A stretch of 64,000 nt of DNA from Pelagomonas calceolata (taxonomy: Eukaryota; Sar; Pelagophyceae; Pelagomonadales; Pelagomonadaceae): assembly GCA_918797485.1 (NCBI GenBank), contig CAKKNE010000005.1:4588001-4652000 (forward strand), read 5' to 3'. The translations under genes were made by a program, and so were the position numbers. Below the pieces are notes generated by a model. It was not told the DNA's origin. It saw nothing but the letters and a program-made list of their open reading frames with translations, and ran no database searches. How positions within the stretch are numbered: the first letter of the stretch is position 1; every line of letters begins with the position of its first letter. Shown piece after piece: positions 1 to 9,801 of the stretch.

Positions 1-1877
1 TTCTGCGATAATAAAGCAGCGAAGACGGCGCCGTCCTTTTCTCCGATGCGATTCCACGACAGGTCGACATGAGTTAAGGAAGACGAGGCCCCTAAACAAG
101 CGATCAACTCCAAACACCCGCAGCCGTTCTTCGTGAGTAATTCCAACCCGACCGCAACACCACCTAAGACCTTAGATTGAGCCACCTTTTTCTTGAGCTC
201 GGGCCGCGCGTCCAAGAAACTCCGTTTCGACTGGGCCCACCCTTTGGAGTCCCCAATACTGTTTTTGGTGTGGTGTGCTTTCTTGTCATGCGCCTTGGTC
301 GTCGCTTCTGATGTAGTTCGCATGACCGCGAGGGCCGACGCGCCGTTCGTGTCAGTCGCGCCGCCGAGACCATTACCCGCCACATCCAAGACCTTGAGCG
401 TCTTGGACTTCGCACATTGTTCCAAGATAGGTGCCAATTCCGCGTCGTCGAGATCCGCGTCCGCCAGACCGAGCGACACTATCCCACATTTCTCATGGCT
501 CAAAACTTCGGCCAGCTTCCTGGCCGAGGCATCGTCCAGGTCGTTGGCCGACAGATCCAGGGTCTTGAGCTTCGGGCCTATTTTGATGCATGAATCTAAC
601 AACGGCGTTAATGCATCGTCGCTCCACCGATTGCCCGCCGCGAGCAATTCACCTATTTCTGGTAATTTTGGCAGTACTCGAGCTAATGCCTCACCCAACA
701 CATCGCCCAAGGAACGATGCGACAGATCTAGGGCCGTGGAGTCCGGCCTCGCTAATGCTTCGGCTCTTGTGGAAGGAGGCGTCTCCCGTATCAGGATGCA
801 CTCCGGCGGTAATTGTAAGCGAGCGAGCTCCGCGAGGAAGTCGTGCCTCGGCGAGTTTAATGGTGCAAGTAAGCCCGGTTCCCTCTCATTGTCTGAGTCT
901 AGCTCCGCGTCGAAGGGAACGGGGCCCTTTACCGTAATTTCATCTGTGGTTCTAACATAACAAGCCTGCTGCGAGATCCTCCGGAACGCTTTCCGGAACT
1001 TGTCCCGCGCACCGTCGCCAAAATACGTGTCTATGACAGAAGGTGACAAGCGCTGCGTGCAGGCCTCGTCGGGGAACGGGTAGACTTTTGGAGCGGGCGT
1101 TGGAGGTGGTGTAGGTGGCGGTGTCGGCGGCGGCGTCGGGATGCGAGGAGGTGGTATGGTAGAATCGGGCTGAATGTCCAATATATCATCATAACCCTTC
1201 TGTCGTAACCGGTGGTTCTCCGCAAAGACATCGCCCAGGTCCTCCTCGATTGCGCCCTTTGACAGGACGGGAGCCACTGAGATGCCTTGCACGAAAGACA
1301 CCTGCAGCGGCCCCGCTCGAGGGGGCAGGGGCTTCTTGCCTCCCCTCAAATAGGCCTTTCGCGCGTCCGCGCCTCGTAAGTATTGACGAGGTAGGTCCTT
1401 TCCAGTGATGGGCTCCAAGATGGGATTCAAATCAACCCTATCGGGAGCGTAGATCCGCAGCCCGTCGGCCCAGGACGCTAATTCAGTAACCGTATCTGAT
1501 AAATCATACGCTTTCAGCGTTTGGGCTCTACGACGAACCTTGGCGAGTTTCAGGACCGTACTGCCAATGGGCAATTCTTCCGGCGGCTTTTCGTCGTGGA
1601 TGCTCTTCTTCTTCGGCGGGTCCGGGCGCGAGATGGCGTCTATTCTTTTCCCGCGGATCTTCACGCTGTAGGGCGTCTTGTCCCGGCGCTTCTCGTACTC
1701 GTCTCGCACTTTACTCCGGTTCCGCGCGATGCCCGTGTCGAAACTAATAGTACATCCCTTCAAAGTCTCGGGGCTGAGCGGCTTTTGCGATTTTTTCGTA
1801 ACATTTGATAAATGCGACTCCGCGTAGGACGCGGCGGGCGTCGTGTCGAAGGACACGCGGCTGCCCTGGCGCGACAT
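1..1877 (-). CDS. Leucine-rich-repeat (RI-like) protein, 3' part beyond the left edge
   Basis: One minus-strand frame is open from the ATG at 1877 to base 1 (about 625 codons), so the C terminus lies outside the window. The N-terminal 240 residues are basic and Lys/Pro-rich without a recognised domain. A Pro-Thr repeat (PTPPP units) follows near residues 246-262. From about residue 380 the protein carries ribonuclease-inhibitor-type leucine-rich repeats: ALDLSH near 382, LKTLDLSAND near 436, LKVLDVAGN near 490, LTHVDLSWN near 600. A spacer rich in Lys and His (about 510-560) splits the LRRs. LRR_RI proteins are usually protein-binding scaffolds; in algae many are axonemal or signalling proteins, but nothing here fixes the role. 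The start is the first ATG of the frame. No introner is visible. Confidence 0.75.
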   Translation of the reverse strand, partial: MSRQGSRVSFDTTPAASYAESHLSNVTKKSQKPLSPETLKGCTISFDTGIARNRSKVRDEYEKRRDKTPYSVKIRGKRIDAISRPDPPKKKSIHDEKPPEELPIGSTVLKLAKVRRRAQTLKAYDLSDTVTELASWADGLRIYAPDRVDLNPILEPITGKDLPRQYLRGADARKAYLRGGKKPLPPRAGPLQVSFVQGISVAPVLSKGAIEEDLGDVFAENHRLRQKGYDDILDIQPDSTIPPPRIPTPPPTPPPTPPPTPAPKVYPFPDEACTQRLSPSVIDTYFGDGARDKFRKAFRRISQQACYVRTTDEITVKGPVPFDAELDSDNEREPGLLAPLNSPRHDFLAELARLQLPPECILIRETPPSTRAEALARPDSTALDLSHRSLGDVLGEALARVLPKLPEIGELLAAGNRWSDDALTPLLDSCIKIGPKLKTLDLSANDLDDASARKLAEVLSHEKCGIVSLGLADADLDDAELAPILEQCAKSKTLKVLDVAGNGLGGATDTNGASALAVMRTTSEATTKAHDKKAHHTKNSIGDSKGWAQSKRSFLDARPELKKKVAQSKVLGGVAVGLELLTKNGCGCLELIACLGASSSLTHVDLSWNRIGEKDGAVFAALLSQ

Positions 1878-2173
1878 GCTTGTGTTGCGTGGGGCTGTGA
1901 GAGCAGCCCAGAGGTGCTTGCCAAGAGGTGCTGCCCAGGCGCACGGCTACCGATGCGCAGCAGAGTGGTGGATGGCGCGTGACCAAGTATTGCTGCCCGC
2001 CGCGTCGATGGCGTGCAAGGCGCCCGCTCGTCCCAAGGGCGGCGCCGGGGAGGTGGGCAGCTCTCGCGCTGGCGCTGCAGCGGGAGCTAGATTTTTGCAA
2101 GGCCGAAAGACGGCTCCGAGGGCTCGTTCTCGCGTGCCCTATGGCTCGCTTTGGACGCATTGAAGCCTGCGGT

Positions 2174-2195
2174 GCTAGCGTGTCGACACACTAGC
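2174..2195. repeat. CTAG near-palindrome, promoter-associated
   Basis: GCTAGCG then TGTCGACACACTAGC: a perfect inner palindrome (TGTCGACA) inside the CTAG arms. It sits in the 389-bp gap between the divergent LRR (start 1877) and MYND (start 2267) genes, 72 bp before the MYND ATG. Nothing else was recognised in the gap. Confidence 0.7.
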
Positions 2196-2266
2196 TGCGA
2201 CAAAGAGGAGAGCCTGCGACATCATTGCCAAGCGAAAAGCACGAGAAGCAGCCCAAACAAGCTAGG

Positions 2267-3382
2267 ATGATCCTCACGCAGTGCGCCGTCTGCGCCACCG
2301 AGCTTGGGCTAACCTTGGGGAAGAAATGCGGCCGCTGCAGCACGCGCTATTGTGGGCCCGAATGCCAGGTGCAGCACTGGAAAGAGGGCGGTCATGACCA
2401 GCTCTGCAAGAAGATTAAAAAAGCGGGTGGAGCCGAACAGTACAACGCAAATAAGAAGTACGCGGAGGCCGTCGCCGTCGCGGCCGAGGCGTGCGCCGAC
2501 GACACGAGGGGCCAGACGTGCTACATCTGCACGCAGGCCGTCCATTGGAAGACGAAGGAGGGTCTTGTGCGCGGGTGCGCGTGCCGCGGGACGGCGGGCT
2601 TCGCGCACGTGTCGTGTTTGGCGGAGCAGCCGAAGATTCTGGTCGCGGAGGCCGAGGAGAACAATTTGGACCTCGAGGTGAAGCAGGCGAGGTTTAATCG
2701 TTGGCACACTTGTAGCCTGTGCGAGCAAGACTATCACGGCGTGGTTTACTGCGCGCTCGGCTGGGCGTGCTGGAAGACGTACGTGGGTCGGGCGGAGAGG
2801 GATCAGAGTAGGCGCTTGGCGATAAACATGCTCGGGCTCGGTTTAAGTAGTGCAAACCACCATGATGACGCGCTGGTCGTGAAAGAGGCCACTTTGGCTA
2901 TAATGCGGCGCCTTGGCGACTCAGAAGACAACATGCTTGCCGTGCAGAGTAATCTTGCGAATACGTATGAGGTGCTCGGACAATATGAACGGGCCCTGCA
3001 GATGCGGCAGGAGGCGTACTCTGGACGTGTGAGGCTCAACGGTGAAGAACATGCACAAACCCTCCGAGCGGCCGACAACTACGCGCTATCTCTTCTTAAA
3101 CTACGGCGCTTCGAAGAAGCGAAGAGATTGCTACGCAAAGTGGCGCCAGTGGCGCGACGCGTCCTCGGTAAGGACCACGAGCTCACGTTGTCTTTGCGCG
3201 AGGACCTCTGTCACGCGATGCTAGACGAGGACTCTGCCGCCGACGAAAAGCGCGAGGCGCTTGAGATGCTCAAGGACACGGCAGGGGCAATGCGCCGCGT
3301 CCTGGGCCCGGATCACCCAGATACCGTGCACGCCCAAACTAGGCTGGAGTCTTACGTGGAAAAGTACCGCGAGTCGGTTTGA
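2267..3382 (+). CDS. MYND finger / RING-variant / TPR protein
   Basis: 371 aa from the ATG at 2267, the first ATG of the frame. Residues 5-45 are a MYND zinc finger (C-x2-C, CGRC, YCGPECQ, HDQLC). Residues about 84-160 form a RING-variant-like Cys/His domain (CYIC, GCACRG, HVSC, CSLC). Residues 170-371 are TPR repeats of the kinesin-light-chain type (ALQMRQEAY, VLGKDHELT, VLGPDHPDT). MYND and RINGv modules mediate protein contacts and possibly ubiquitin transfer; the substrate is unknown. A paralogue lies at 25359-27047 with the same order of domains and very similar finger sequences, so this is an expanded family. No intron is needed. The next gene is convergent, 41 bp away. Confidence 0.85.
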   Translation: MILTQCAVCATELGLTLGKKCGRCSTRYCGPECQVQHWKEGGHDQLCKKIKKAGGAEQYNANKKYAEAVAVAAEACADDTRGQTCYICTQAVHWKTKEGLVRGCACRGTAGFAHVSCLAEQPKILVAEAEENNLDLEVKQARFNRWHTCSLCEQDYHGVVYCALGWACWKTYVGRAERDQSRRLAINMLGLGLSSANHHDDALVVKEATLAIMRRLGDSEDNMLAVQSNLANTYEVLGQYERALQMRQEAYSGRVRLNGEEHAQTLRAADNYALSLLKLRRFEEAKRLLRKVAPVARRVLGKDHELTLSLREDLCHAMLDEDSAADEKREALEMLKDTAGAMRRVLGPDHPDTVHAQTRLESYVEKYRESV

Positions 3383-3423
3383 CAGCTTCGCGCGTACTTC
3401 TAGTAAGAAAAATAGTACTTCTC

Positions 3424-4632
3424 TTAATCGCCCCCAGCAGCGGCCTCCTCCTCGTCCTCGACAACCCCCGGCAGCCGCGCCGTCGTCTCGTGCGGCTGGC
3501 CGCGCTTCCGCTTCGCCGACACCGCGCAGCCGAGCCGCGCCTTGAGCAGCGCCGTGCAGCGCTTGACCGTGGCCCGGAGCGCGCGCGCCGCGTCCTCGAC
3601 CCTTAACCGCCCGCCGCCGGCCCGCAGCAACGCGAAGAGCACCGCGACCGTCAAAGCGTCTTGCAACGGCGCCGCGCGGCAGTCGTATCTATACGATCCC
3701 GCCGCCGTCTTGGAGGCCTGGGCGTACGTCTCCAGGATCGCGCCCAGGACGGCCTCGGGCATCTGCCGCTCGCGCGCGACGGCAACCACCCTACACGTGC
3801 CCTTCTGGTCCAGCGACCGGAACTCCAACAAGTGCCGCGCCAACAGTAAATCGCGCGTTTGAGCTTCGTCCGCGTCTTTTAGCTGAGATACGATGAAGAC
3901 GGGCCACGCCTCGGGCACCCACGAGTCCCGGCCTCGTTCGGAAGCCAGCGCTTGTAACGCCCTTTTCTGCGCATCTAGAGAGGAACCATGCGCCGCAAAG
4001 GCATTATCAAAGGTCGTCGAGACGACCTCGAGGCCGGACTTTTCCTCCTCGGCTTGTTGTTGACTAGCTTTCTCCTCGAGCTCTTTTACCGTACTGCTAA
4101 GGTCGGCACCGCCGAACGTCGCTTCCGGCGCGACCCTGTTCGCGGCGCGCTGCCGCAATTGCCTCTGGGCTTTAGGCGTCTGGAACGCGTCCGCGATGGC
4201 TATTTTTTTGTCGAGCCAGTCGCCCTCGGGCAATGCGCTTCCCGTTTCTGGCGCTTTGGCCTGCAAAGGGTCGGCGTACATGTCGAACTCGTCGGCGTAC
4301 TTGAAGTCGACGCGGCCCGTCGTCTTGTCGTAGACGCCGACGGCCCAGCGCGCGTGCGGGTCGTCCTTCGGGGGTTCGAGCTTCTTGCACGTGTACTTCA
4401 TCACGTTGCTCTGGCCTTCTAGTTCGCCTTCGTCGTTGACCGCTAAATCAACATGTTGCACGTGGTCCAAGTTGAGCGGGCACCTTATCACTCGGTGCGT
4501 GCCGTCCAACGCGTGGGCCGTGGCCTGGTCGGCCATCGCCTCGGCTTGTGCCTCGGAGTGCACACTGTCTCGCAAGCTCTTGCCGTATTTTCGGCTCCGC
4601 GCGCGGAGTAATTGCTCCGAGTGCAGCTGCAC
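3424..4632 (-). CDS. RPA49: RNA polymerase I subunit A49-like protein
   Basis: The frame gives 402 codons ending at 3424. The RPA49/PAF53 hallmark WAVGVYDKTTGRVDFKYADEF lies near residue 95-115, preceded by HRVIRCPLNLD and followed by a C-terminal tandem-winged-helix-like region (DAQTRDLLLARHLLEF, AVLFALLRAGGGRL). RPA49 binds RPA34 and stimulates Pol I elongation and rRNA synthesis in the nucleolus. The frame has no ATG at 4632 (it is GTG), and a stop lies upstream, so the true start is either an ATG near codon 33 or in a small upstream exon. The tail (residues 365-402) is charged, with KRKRG and an acidic end. Identification rests on the A49 motif and overall length. Confidence 0.75.
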   Translation of the reverse strand: MQLHSEQLLRARSRKYGKSLRDSVHSEAQAEAMADQATAHALDGTHRVIRCPLNLDHVQHVDLAVNDEGELEGQSNVMKYTCKKLEPPKDDPHARWAVGVYDKTTGRVDFKYADEFDMYADPLQAKAPETGSALPEGDWLDKKIAIADAFQTPKAQRQLRQRAANRVAPEATFGGADLSSTVKELEEKASQQQAEEEKSGLEVVSTTFDNAFAAHGSSLDAQKRALQALASERGRDSWVPEAWPVFIVSQLKDADEAQTRDLLLARHLLEFRSLDQKGTCRVVAVARERQMPEAVLGAILETYAQASKTAAGSYRYDCRAAPLQDALTVAVLFALLRAGGGRLRVEDAARALRATVKRCTALLKARLGCAVSAKRKRGQPHETTARLPGVVEDEEEAAAGGD

Positions 4633-5043
4633 TGTCGCCGGCTCAGGCTCCCGCCAGGCGCAACGCTGTGCCTCACCGCTCCTCAGCCTTCTTCAACGGG
4701 GTGAATGCTAACTTTTACGAAGGTGTGGCGAGTAATTAGCTCGGCGCGCGGCGTATAATCGATCGAGAGCAAGGCTGCGAGAGCAGCCCGCACGCACTCG
4801 ACGCTTGCTGCACCACGGCTCCGCGCGCTAAAAGCTGCACTGCAAGCGCGTCTGCGCATTCATTTATTGCTTGCAAGAACGTCCGCGACACGTGCGATTC
4901 GCACAATCGCGCCACACCGCGTGCCACTGCTCTCAAGTGCTTGCACACAAACTCGCCGCGCGGCGCAGTGCGTGACACGCGAGCGGACGCCATCGCTGCG
5001 CTGTGACACGTGAGCGCACGCCATCGCTGCACAACACAAAAAG
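4633..5043. other. Divergent intergenic region with a 30-bp imperfect duplication
   Basis: 411 bp between RPA49 and RRP40. It holds two adjacent copies of a roughly 30-bp unit (4971-5000 and 5001-5030), sharing TGACACG, GAGCG and ACGCCATCGCTGC, ending just before the RRP40 ATG. The CTAG palindrome seen in most divergent gaps was not found here. Confidence 0.5.
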
Positions 5044-5736
5044 ATGCCAAACGCCGCCGCCGCCGAGGACCTCGCCGCGGCCTTCGCCGACGTGCGGTCA
5101 AGGCGACAAAACAAAGAGACGATACGGCGCCCGCGCGTCTACGAGCCGCTGCCCGGCGACTATGTAGTAGGGAGAGTAGAAGAAAGGAACGCCGAGGGCT
5201 ATAAGGTGAAATTGATGGGCGCGGCGGTGCCGGGCGTGCTCGGCGCCGTGGCGTTTGATGGGGCGACGAAACGAACAAGGCCCCACTTGAATATTGACGA
5301 CCTCGTGTACTGCCGCGTGCTGCGCGTGCCGCGGGGCGGCGAGGCGGAGTTGACTTGTTGTGCGCCGCCGAAAGGGCCGCGGCGCGAGTGGACGACGGGC
5401 GCGGCGACGTTCGGGCCTCTATCTTCATCTGAAGCATTAATTGCCGTCGTGCCTCCCCAATTCGCGGAATTGTTGCTGGAGCGCGACGCGCCGGTACTGA
5501 AAGCGCTCGCGCAATATATCGCGTACGAGGTCGCGATCGGCCTGAACGGGCGAGTGTGGTGCCGCGCGGCGACTTTAGGTGATGCGATCGTCGTCGCGAA
5601 CGCGCTGGAAAACGCCGCTTTCTTAGAGGATACTGCGGTGGCGCCCATGGTCGGACAGGTGATCAACGCGATGCGTGCGAAGACGGCGTCGCAGGGGGGC
5701 TACGCGCAAGCTGTATCGGGGGATAATCCTAGTTAG
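5044..5736 (+). CDS. RRP40: Exosome cap subunit RRP40 (EXOSC3)
   Basis: 230 aa from ATG 5044. The order is a short N-terminal domain, an S1-like barrel (GDYVVGRVEERNAEGYKV at about 38-55, then HLNIDDLVYCRV near 90) and a KH domain with the family signature EVAIGLNGRVW near residues 161-171. RRP40 is one of three S1/KH cap proteins on the nine-subunit RNA exosome ring, guiding RNA to the 3'-5' exonuclease in nucleus and cytoplasm. Length matches the family (220-275 aa). The stop at 5734-5736 is one base from the stop of the convergent sulfotransferase gene, so the two 3' UTRs must overlap. Confidence 0.85.
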   Translation: MPNAAAAEDLAAAFADVRSRRQNKETIRRPRVYEPLPGDYVVGRVEERNAEGYKVKLMGAAVPGVLGAVAFDGATKRTRPHLNIDDLVYCRVLRVPRGGEAELTCCAPPKGPRREWTTGAATFGPLSSSEALIAVVPPQFAELLLERDAPVLKALAQYIAYEVAIGLNGRVWCRAATLGDAIVVANALENAAFLEDTAVAPMVGQVINAMRAKTASQGGYAQAVSGDNPS

Positions 5737-5737
5737 C

Positions 5738-6924
5738 TTACGCATCCTCGTGCAAGAACCGCTCGAACTCCGTCCCGGTCAGCGTCTTCACGACGACGTT
5801 CCAGTTCAGGACCGTCTCGTTCAGGCGCTTCGAGTGGATCTTGAGCACCGCGCGCGCGCCCGGGCCGTCGACCTCCCGCGACGTGTCCAACGCACTGGGG
5901 CACTTCGAGCCGCCGCCCTGGAGCCAGTTCGCGAGCTGGGCGAACGCCGTCGCGTTCGCTGATAAATCTTCGTAGGCCACCATGCGCGTCTCGAGGCCCG
6001 CGGCCCGCGCCTTGTCCCGGAGGTGGCCGAGCTCGCTGTAGGCGTTCTTCACGTTCTTGAGCTGCCGGAGCATCTCCCACCGACCGCTTGTGTCGAGCTT
6101 GACCTTTTTCTTCGCAATGCGCTGTAGGTCCTCAGGTTTTGGGTGCGCGTCGTGAGTCTTCCAGTTGGACGCGCGAGAGACCTGTGTGGAAATCAACCAG
6201 TGCGTCGGGTGCTCGGTCCTGGCTCGGTCGAGCGGTGAGGAACCCGCCATAGCGCAGGCGTCGCGTCGATGGCGTGGAGGACGACGCGACGATTCAGCAC
6301 GAACGTGCCGCGGCCGGGCCGTAATTTTTTTTGATTTCAGCGCAGCGCGAGACGACGGTCGCGAGGTGGTTCCGCCGTCGTAAAAAGAGCACCTTGACCC
6401 CCCTGTGCTTCCACATGCGCTTGAGCCAGGGCCAGTCGCGCATCATACCCCCGACGCCAATTTTAGATCGGGGCCCCGGCTTGCCCGCATTGAGCAGGTA
6501 CTTCCAGCCGACGACGGCGGGCAGGGACGAGCGATTCTGGCGCGCGGCGAAGTCGCGGACTTCGCTTCGAAACTGCGTGGGGAGCTGCGTCGGTGGCGTA
6601 GCAAGATTTTGAAGTCGGACGCCGGCCGCGGACCTTCTTAAACTTCTCCGAGCACTTGTGGGGCTTCTGCTTTTTGTCGACGTCGGACCCGTAGAGCGTC
6701 TTCAGGCACCGGACACGTGAAGACTCCGTCCAAGTGAAGCCCTTGTGGTCGAGGAAGAGCTCCGTGCCCGTGGCGATGCACGACGAGTGCTTCGAAAGCT
6801 CGCTCATGACCCACGTGCTTCCCGTGCGCTGCGTCGCCAGTAAAATGAAGTGGGCCGTCGGCTCCGCTCGCTCGGCGACGACCGCCGCCGCCGCGGCGAG
6901 GAGCAAAAATTTGTGAGGTTTCAT
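5738..6924 (-). CDS. Sulfotransferase-like secretory protein (three exons)
   Basis: Signal peptide MKPHKFLLLAAAAAVVAERA, then the PAPS-binding 5' loop LLATQRTGSTWV, and a 3'-phosphate-binding-like segment VLFLRRRNHLATVVSRA. Proposed exons are 6924-6634, 6584-6354 and 6181-5738, giving 321 aa. The second intron (6353-6182) is an introner; removing it joins ATV to VSRASNWKT in frame, exactly as carbohydrate sulfotransferases read. The first intron (6633-6585, GT-AG, 49 nt) is inferred from a frame change between EKFKK and LPTQFRSEV; a one-base sequence error is the alternative. Likely a Golgi sulfotransferase of the Stf0/NodH-like superfamily; acceptor unknown. Confidence 0.75.
6182..6345 (-). 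mobile_element. Introner element IE-1 (intron 2 of the sulfotransferase)
   Basis: Left end CTGTGTGGAAATCAA, right end TTGATTTCAGCGCAG (the right TIR has decayed). Flanked by target copies CGAGAGAC (6174-6181) and CGCGAGAC (6346-6353), 7/8 identical. On the coding strand the intron is 6353-6182 (172 nt): donor GT from the upstream target copy GTCTCGCG, acceptor AG from the TIR end CCACACAG. The interior holds the GATGGCGTGG module common to the family. Confidence 0.85.
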
Positions 6925-7043
6925 TGTCTCATGTTTACGCCATTAACAGATCTCAGCTCTTTCATGAGCGATCATAGGTGACACGATAGTGACGAATTTG
7001 GTCTCCGCGCGCTCCTGGTCTCGCGCTGCCTCGCGCTGCCAAA

Positions 7044-7067
7044 GCTAGCGGCCTGTAAGACACTAGC
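7044..7067. repeat. CTAG near-palindrome, promoter-associated
   Basis: Reads GCTAGCGGCC, then TGTAAGACACTAGC: the consensus form. It lies in the 307-bp gap between the divergent sulfotransferase (start 6924) and DnaJ (start 7232) genes. Just upstream is a short TCGCGCTGCC tandem duplication (about 7021-7040). Confidence 0.8.
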
Positions 7068-7231
7068 CAGGCGCTCCAGTTTTGGTGATAGCTTTTATTT
7101 CACGCCACGACTGCGTTTATACGCAGCTGTTGTGTGTTTCCTCCACCTCATTGGTCATAGCAGTCGTCGGTGCTATCTGCGAACCTCGGCACCTCGATTC
7201 GACACAGCACACGTAAGACTGCGGAGGAGCG

Positions 7232-8341
7232 ATGCTGCCGCGCGCCGGCCTCCGGACGTTGCTCGCGGCGCGGCACCGCGTCGTCCGCGGCGCGCCGTCG
7301 CCGCGCGCGACGCTGCACCACCTCGCCAGGCGGCCGCCGCGCCGCGCGCCCGCGCCGTACCATCGCGTACTGTCGTCAAAAGCAAAAAGAGATTACTATG
7401 AAGTGCTCGGCGTGCCGCGGAGCGCGACCGCCGCGGAGATCAAAAAAGCCTACCGCAAGCTCGCCAAGGAGCACCACCCCGACGCCGGCGGCGACGCCGC
7501 CAAGTTCCAGGAGGCTAGTGAAGCCTACGAGGTGCTGAGCGACACGGAGAAGCGCCAGGGCTACGACGCGTACGGCCACGCGGCGCAGGACCTCGGGGGA
7601 GGCGGCGACCCCTTCGAGGCCTTCCGCCAGGCCTTTGGGGGCCAGGCCGGGGGCTTCCACTTCCACCAGCAGGGCGGCGGCCAGGAGCCCTTCGAAGACT
7701 TGCTGAACGAGTTTTTCGGGGGCGGGCAAAGGAGGCGGGGTCCGCGTCGAGGCGCGGACCTCCAGTTGACTTTGAGGCTATCCTTCATGGAGGCGGCTCG
7801 AGGCGTGCAGGAGAAGACCTTGGAGTGGCACGAGGTCGCGCGCGACGGTAGGAGAGGCGATCGGAAATCTGTGGATGTGCGCGTGCCGGCCGGCGTCGAC
7901 TCGGGCATGCAGATCCGCTTGAGCGGCAAGGGCGGCCAGGGCGACCCCGGGGCGCCGTCGGGCGACTTGTTCGTGCAGATCGAGGTCGAGCCGGACTCGT
8001 ATTTCGAACGGGACGGTCCGGATATTCATGTGGCACTGGAGGTGCCCTTCGCCGACGCCGCGCTCGGTGCGACGGTCGACGTGCTGACGCTGGACGGCAT
8101 CGTCCAGCTCAAAGTGCCCCCGGGCTGCCAGCCTTTATCGAAGTTAAGGTTGCGGGGCAAGGGCCTGCCGTCGGTCGATCGGCGCGGGCGAGGCAACCAG
8201 ATCGTGACGGTCCACGTGACCGTGCCCGAGGTCCTCTCGCCGCGCCAGAAGGAGCTCCTCGAGGAGTTTAGGAATGAAGAGCCCGCGGAGGAGTCGCCGG
8301 CGCAGCGGGCGCTGAAGCGGTTGCGGGGCTTCTTTAGTTAA
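7232..8341 (+). CDS. Organellar type II DnaJ (Hsp40) co-chaperone
   Basis: 369 aa. The first 50 residues are Arg/Ala/Pro-rich without acids, as in a mitochondrial presequence. The J domain spans about 53-115, with HPD in [10 protein letters not shown] Gly/Phe-rich linker follows ([20 protein letters not shown]), then the two beta-sandwich substrate domains ([45 protein letters not shown]-like and [19 protein letters not shown]). The four CxxCxGxG zinc-finger motifs of type I DnaJ are absent; where they should be (about 190-212) is only a short charged link. It therefore stimulates Hsp70 ATPase but lacks the zinc module. Single exon. Confidence 0.88.
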   Translation: MLPRAGLRTLLAARHRVVRGAPSPRATLHHLARRPPRRAPAPYHRVLSSKAKRDYYEVLGVPRSATAAEIKKAYRKLAKEHHPDAGGDAAKFQEASEAYEVLSDTEKRQGYDAYGHAAQDLGGGGDPFEAFRQAFGGQAGGFHFHQQGGGQEPFEDLLNEFFGGGQRRRGPRRGADLQLTLRLSFMEAARGVQEKTLEWHEVARDGRRGDRKSVDVRVPAGVDSGMQIRLSGKGGQGDPGAPSGDLFVQIEVEPDSYFERDGPDIHVALEVPFADAALGATVDVLTLDGIVQLKVPPGCQPLSKLRLRGKGLPSVDRRGRGNQIVTVHVTVPEVLSPRQKELLEEFRNEEPAEESPAQRALKRLRGFFS

Positions 8342-8551
8342 CTTGAATTTAGTGTGTCACATAACGGCTCGCGTCGATGGCGTCCAAGGACTCGGACGTC
8401 CAAGTGGGCCATTGAAGTGGCGTCCCAAAACGGCGTGCCGCGTCGATCGTGTCGGGACCGGTGGCGTCCCAGTCAGGGTGGTGTCGGCGGTGTTAGTTCA
8501 CTTAGTTATGTTAATGTCTCAAACAAATGGGGCGGCGGAGGACAGGCGCCA
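8342..8551. other. Convergent intergenic spacer with solo GATGGCGT motifs
   Basis: 210 bp between the DnaJ stop and the UBAC2-like stop. It contains CGTCGATGGCGTCC near 8373 and related fragments resembling introner interiors, but no TIRs. No gene or clear terminator was seen. Confidence 0.35.
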
Positions 8552-9379
8552 CTAGCCCTGCAGCAGCCGGTCCGCGGCCGCGGCGACGTCGTCGTGGCAC
8601 GCCAGGAGCGCCGCGAAGGCGCGGTCCCGGTCGAAGCCCATCGACACCAAAGAAGCGACGTGGTCGTCGGACGGCTGGACCTGCTGGAAGCGGTCTTCGG
8701 CCGGCGGCGGCACGGAGCGCGGCGGCGGGTCGTCGTCGACAGGCATTTGTCGAGGAGGCGGCCGCCGGCGCGGCGCGAAGAGCGGCTCCAGGAATTTGGG
8801 CAGCGCCAACCGTCGCAGCAGGGGCACCGTGTCGGACAGGTAGAGGAAGCCCGCCAATAAACCGCACGCCGCGGGCACGCCCGACCTAGAACCTTGGCAG
8901 ACGAAGAGCTGCGCGCCCACCAGATACATGAGCGACTTGTCCGAGAGCGTGATACCTAGCACGCGCATCAGCTTCGGCTGCGCCACGGGGATCATGTCGT
9001 AGAAGAGCGCGTACAATCCAAATATCAATGCGTAGGGCCCCGACGCCGGCGCTTTGATGAACCTGGGAAAGAGGGTGGCGCCGCCCACTACTAGTAGCGT
9101 GGTGATCGCAGATGTGCTCAACACAAAACCGCAGAATTTTCTAGACCCGAGATATCTCTCGAAGCGCCGGAATCGAAACAGCGCGATGCTTCCCAGCGCC
9201 GCCTCGCCCAATCCATCAAAGACCCAGTGGTGGCTGATCAGTCGCAACCATTCTCCTCGTGCCAGTACGGCGCCGAGGTCCAATGCTAGTCGGGCCTTCG
9301 CGCTCGCGGGGAGGAAGAAGGCCGAGGCGAGGCCGCCGCAGGCGACGATGCGGCAGACCGGCGCGCCCTCGAAGTTCAT
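8552..9379 (-). CDS. UBAC2: UBAC2-like rhomboid-fold protein with C-terminal UBA domain
   Basis: 275 aa. The first 200 residues are hydrophobic with about five or six membrane segments laid out like derlin/rhomboid pseudoproteases (HHWVFDGLGEAALGSIALFRFRRFERYLGSRKF; ALIFGLYALFYDMIP). A Pro-rich linker (PRRRPPPRQMPVDDDPPPRSVPPP) leads to a UBA domain at about 232-275 (VASLVSMGFDRDRAFAALLACHDDVAAAADRLL) with the MGF loop. No catalytic Ser-His pair is evident, as in UBAC2. UBAC2 is an ER membrane protein that works with ubiquitin in ERAD and retains UBXD8. Single exon from an ATG at 9379. Confidence 0.8.
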   Translation of the reverse strand: MNFEGAPVCRIVACGGLASAFFLPASAKARLALDLGAVLARGEWLRLISHHWVFDGLGEAALGSIALFRFRRFERYLGSRKFCGFVLSTSAITTLLVVGGATLFPRFIKAPASGPYALIFGLYALFYDMIPVAQPKLMRVLGITLSDKSLMYLVGAQLFVCQGSRSGVPAACGLLAGFLYLSDTVPLLRRLALPKFLEPLFAPRRRPPPRQMPVDDDPPPRSVPPPAEDRFQQVQPSDDHVASLVSMGFDRDRAFAALLACHDDVAAAADRLLQG

Positions 9380-9597
9380 CGCGTCGTTTGCGTGTCACTT
9401 GCTTACCGCTGCGACGGCGCGCGCCGCCAGCGAGGCCGGCGGCCCAGGAGGCCTTTTTGTTACTTTTGCAGCTCGCGCTGGTTCCGCGCTCAACGCCTCA
9501 CGCTGGTGGCGGAGGAGAGTAGTGATGCCAAGCCGTGGCGTGTGTCTGTGGCGCGTGTTTAGCGCACGCGCGGCTGGGGACTTCGGCTTGCTTGTTG

Positions 9598-9620
9598 GCT
9601 AGTGTCTTACAGCCGCTAGC
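9598..9620. repeat. CTAG near-palindrome, promoter-associated
   Basis: Reverse orientation: GCTAGTGTCTTACA then GCCGCTAGC. It lies 219 bp upstream of the UBAC2-like start in the 422-bp gap 9380-9801, between two minus-strand genes. From the UBAC2 side it reads in the consensus direction. The rest of the gap holds a run of nine G near 9778 and no gene. Confidence 0.75.
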
Positions 9621-9801
9621 GCGCATCGGGCCCACGGATATTCGAGGCCGGTGCGAGTCAGTCGGGGTGGCGCCGTCCGACGCGACACGCCGTCGATGAT
9701 CTCTTTTTAATCGGGAGGGATAGGAAGTTCTGGGGGGGCGACGTCGGCAAGGCCGGTAGCGCCGTCGAAGCGACGGGGGGGGGGACAGGGCGGACGGTGC
9801 C

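Noticed and set aside
4736-5437. 233-codon minus-strand frame over the RRP40 gene
   Set aside because: Arg/Ala/Ser-rich shadow of RRP40 and its promoter; no motif, and high GC makes such frames common.
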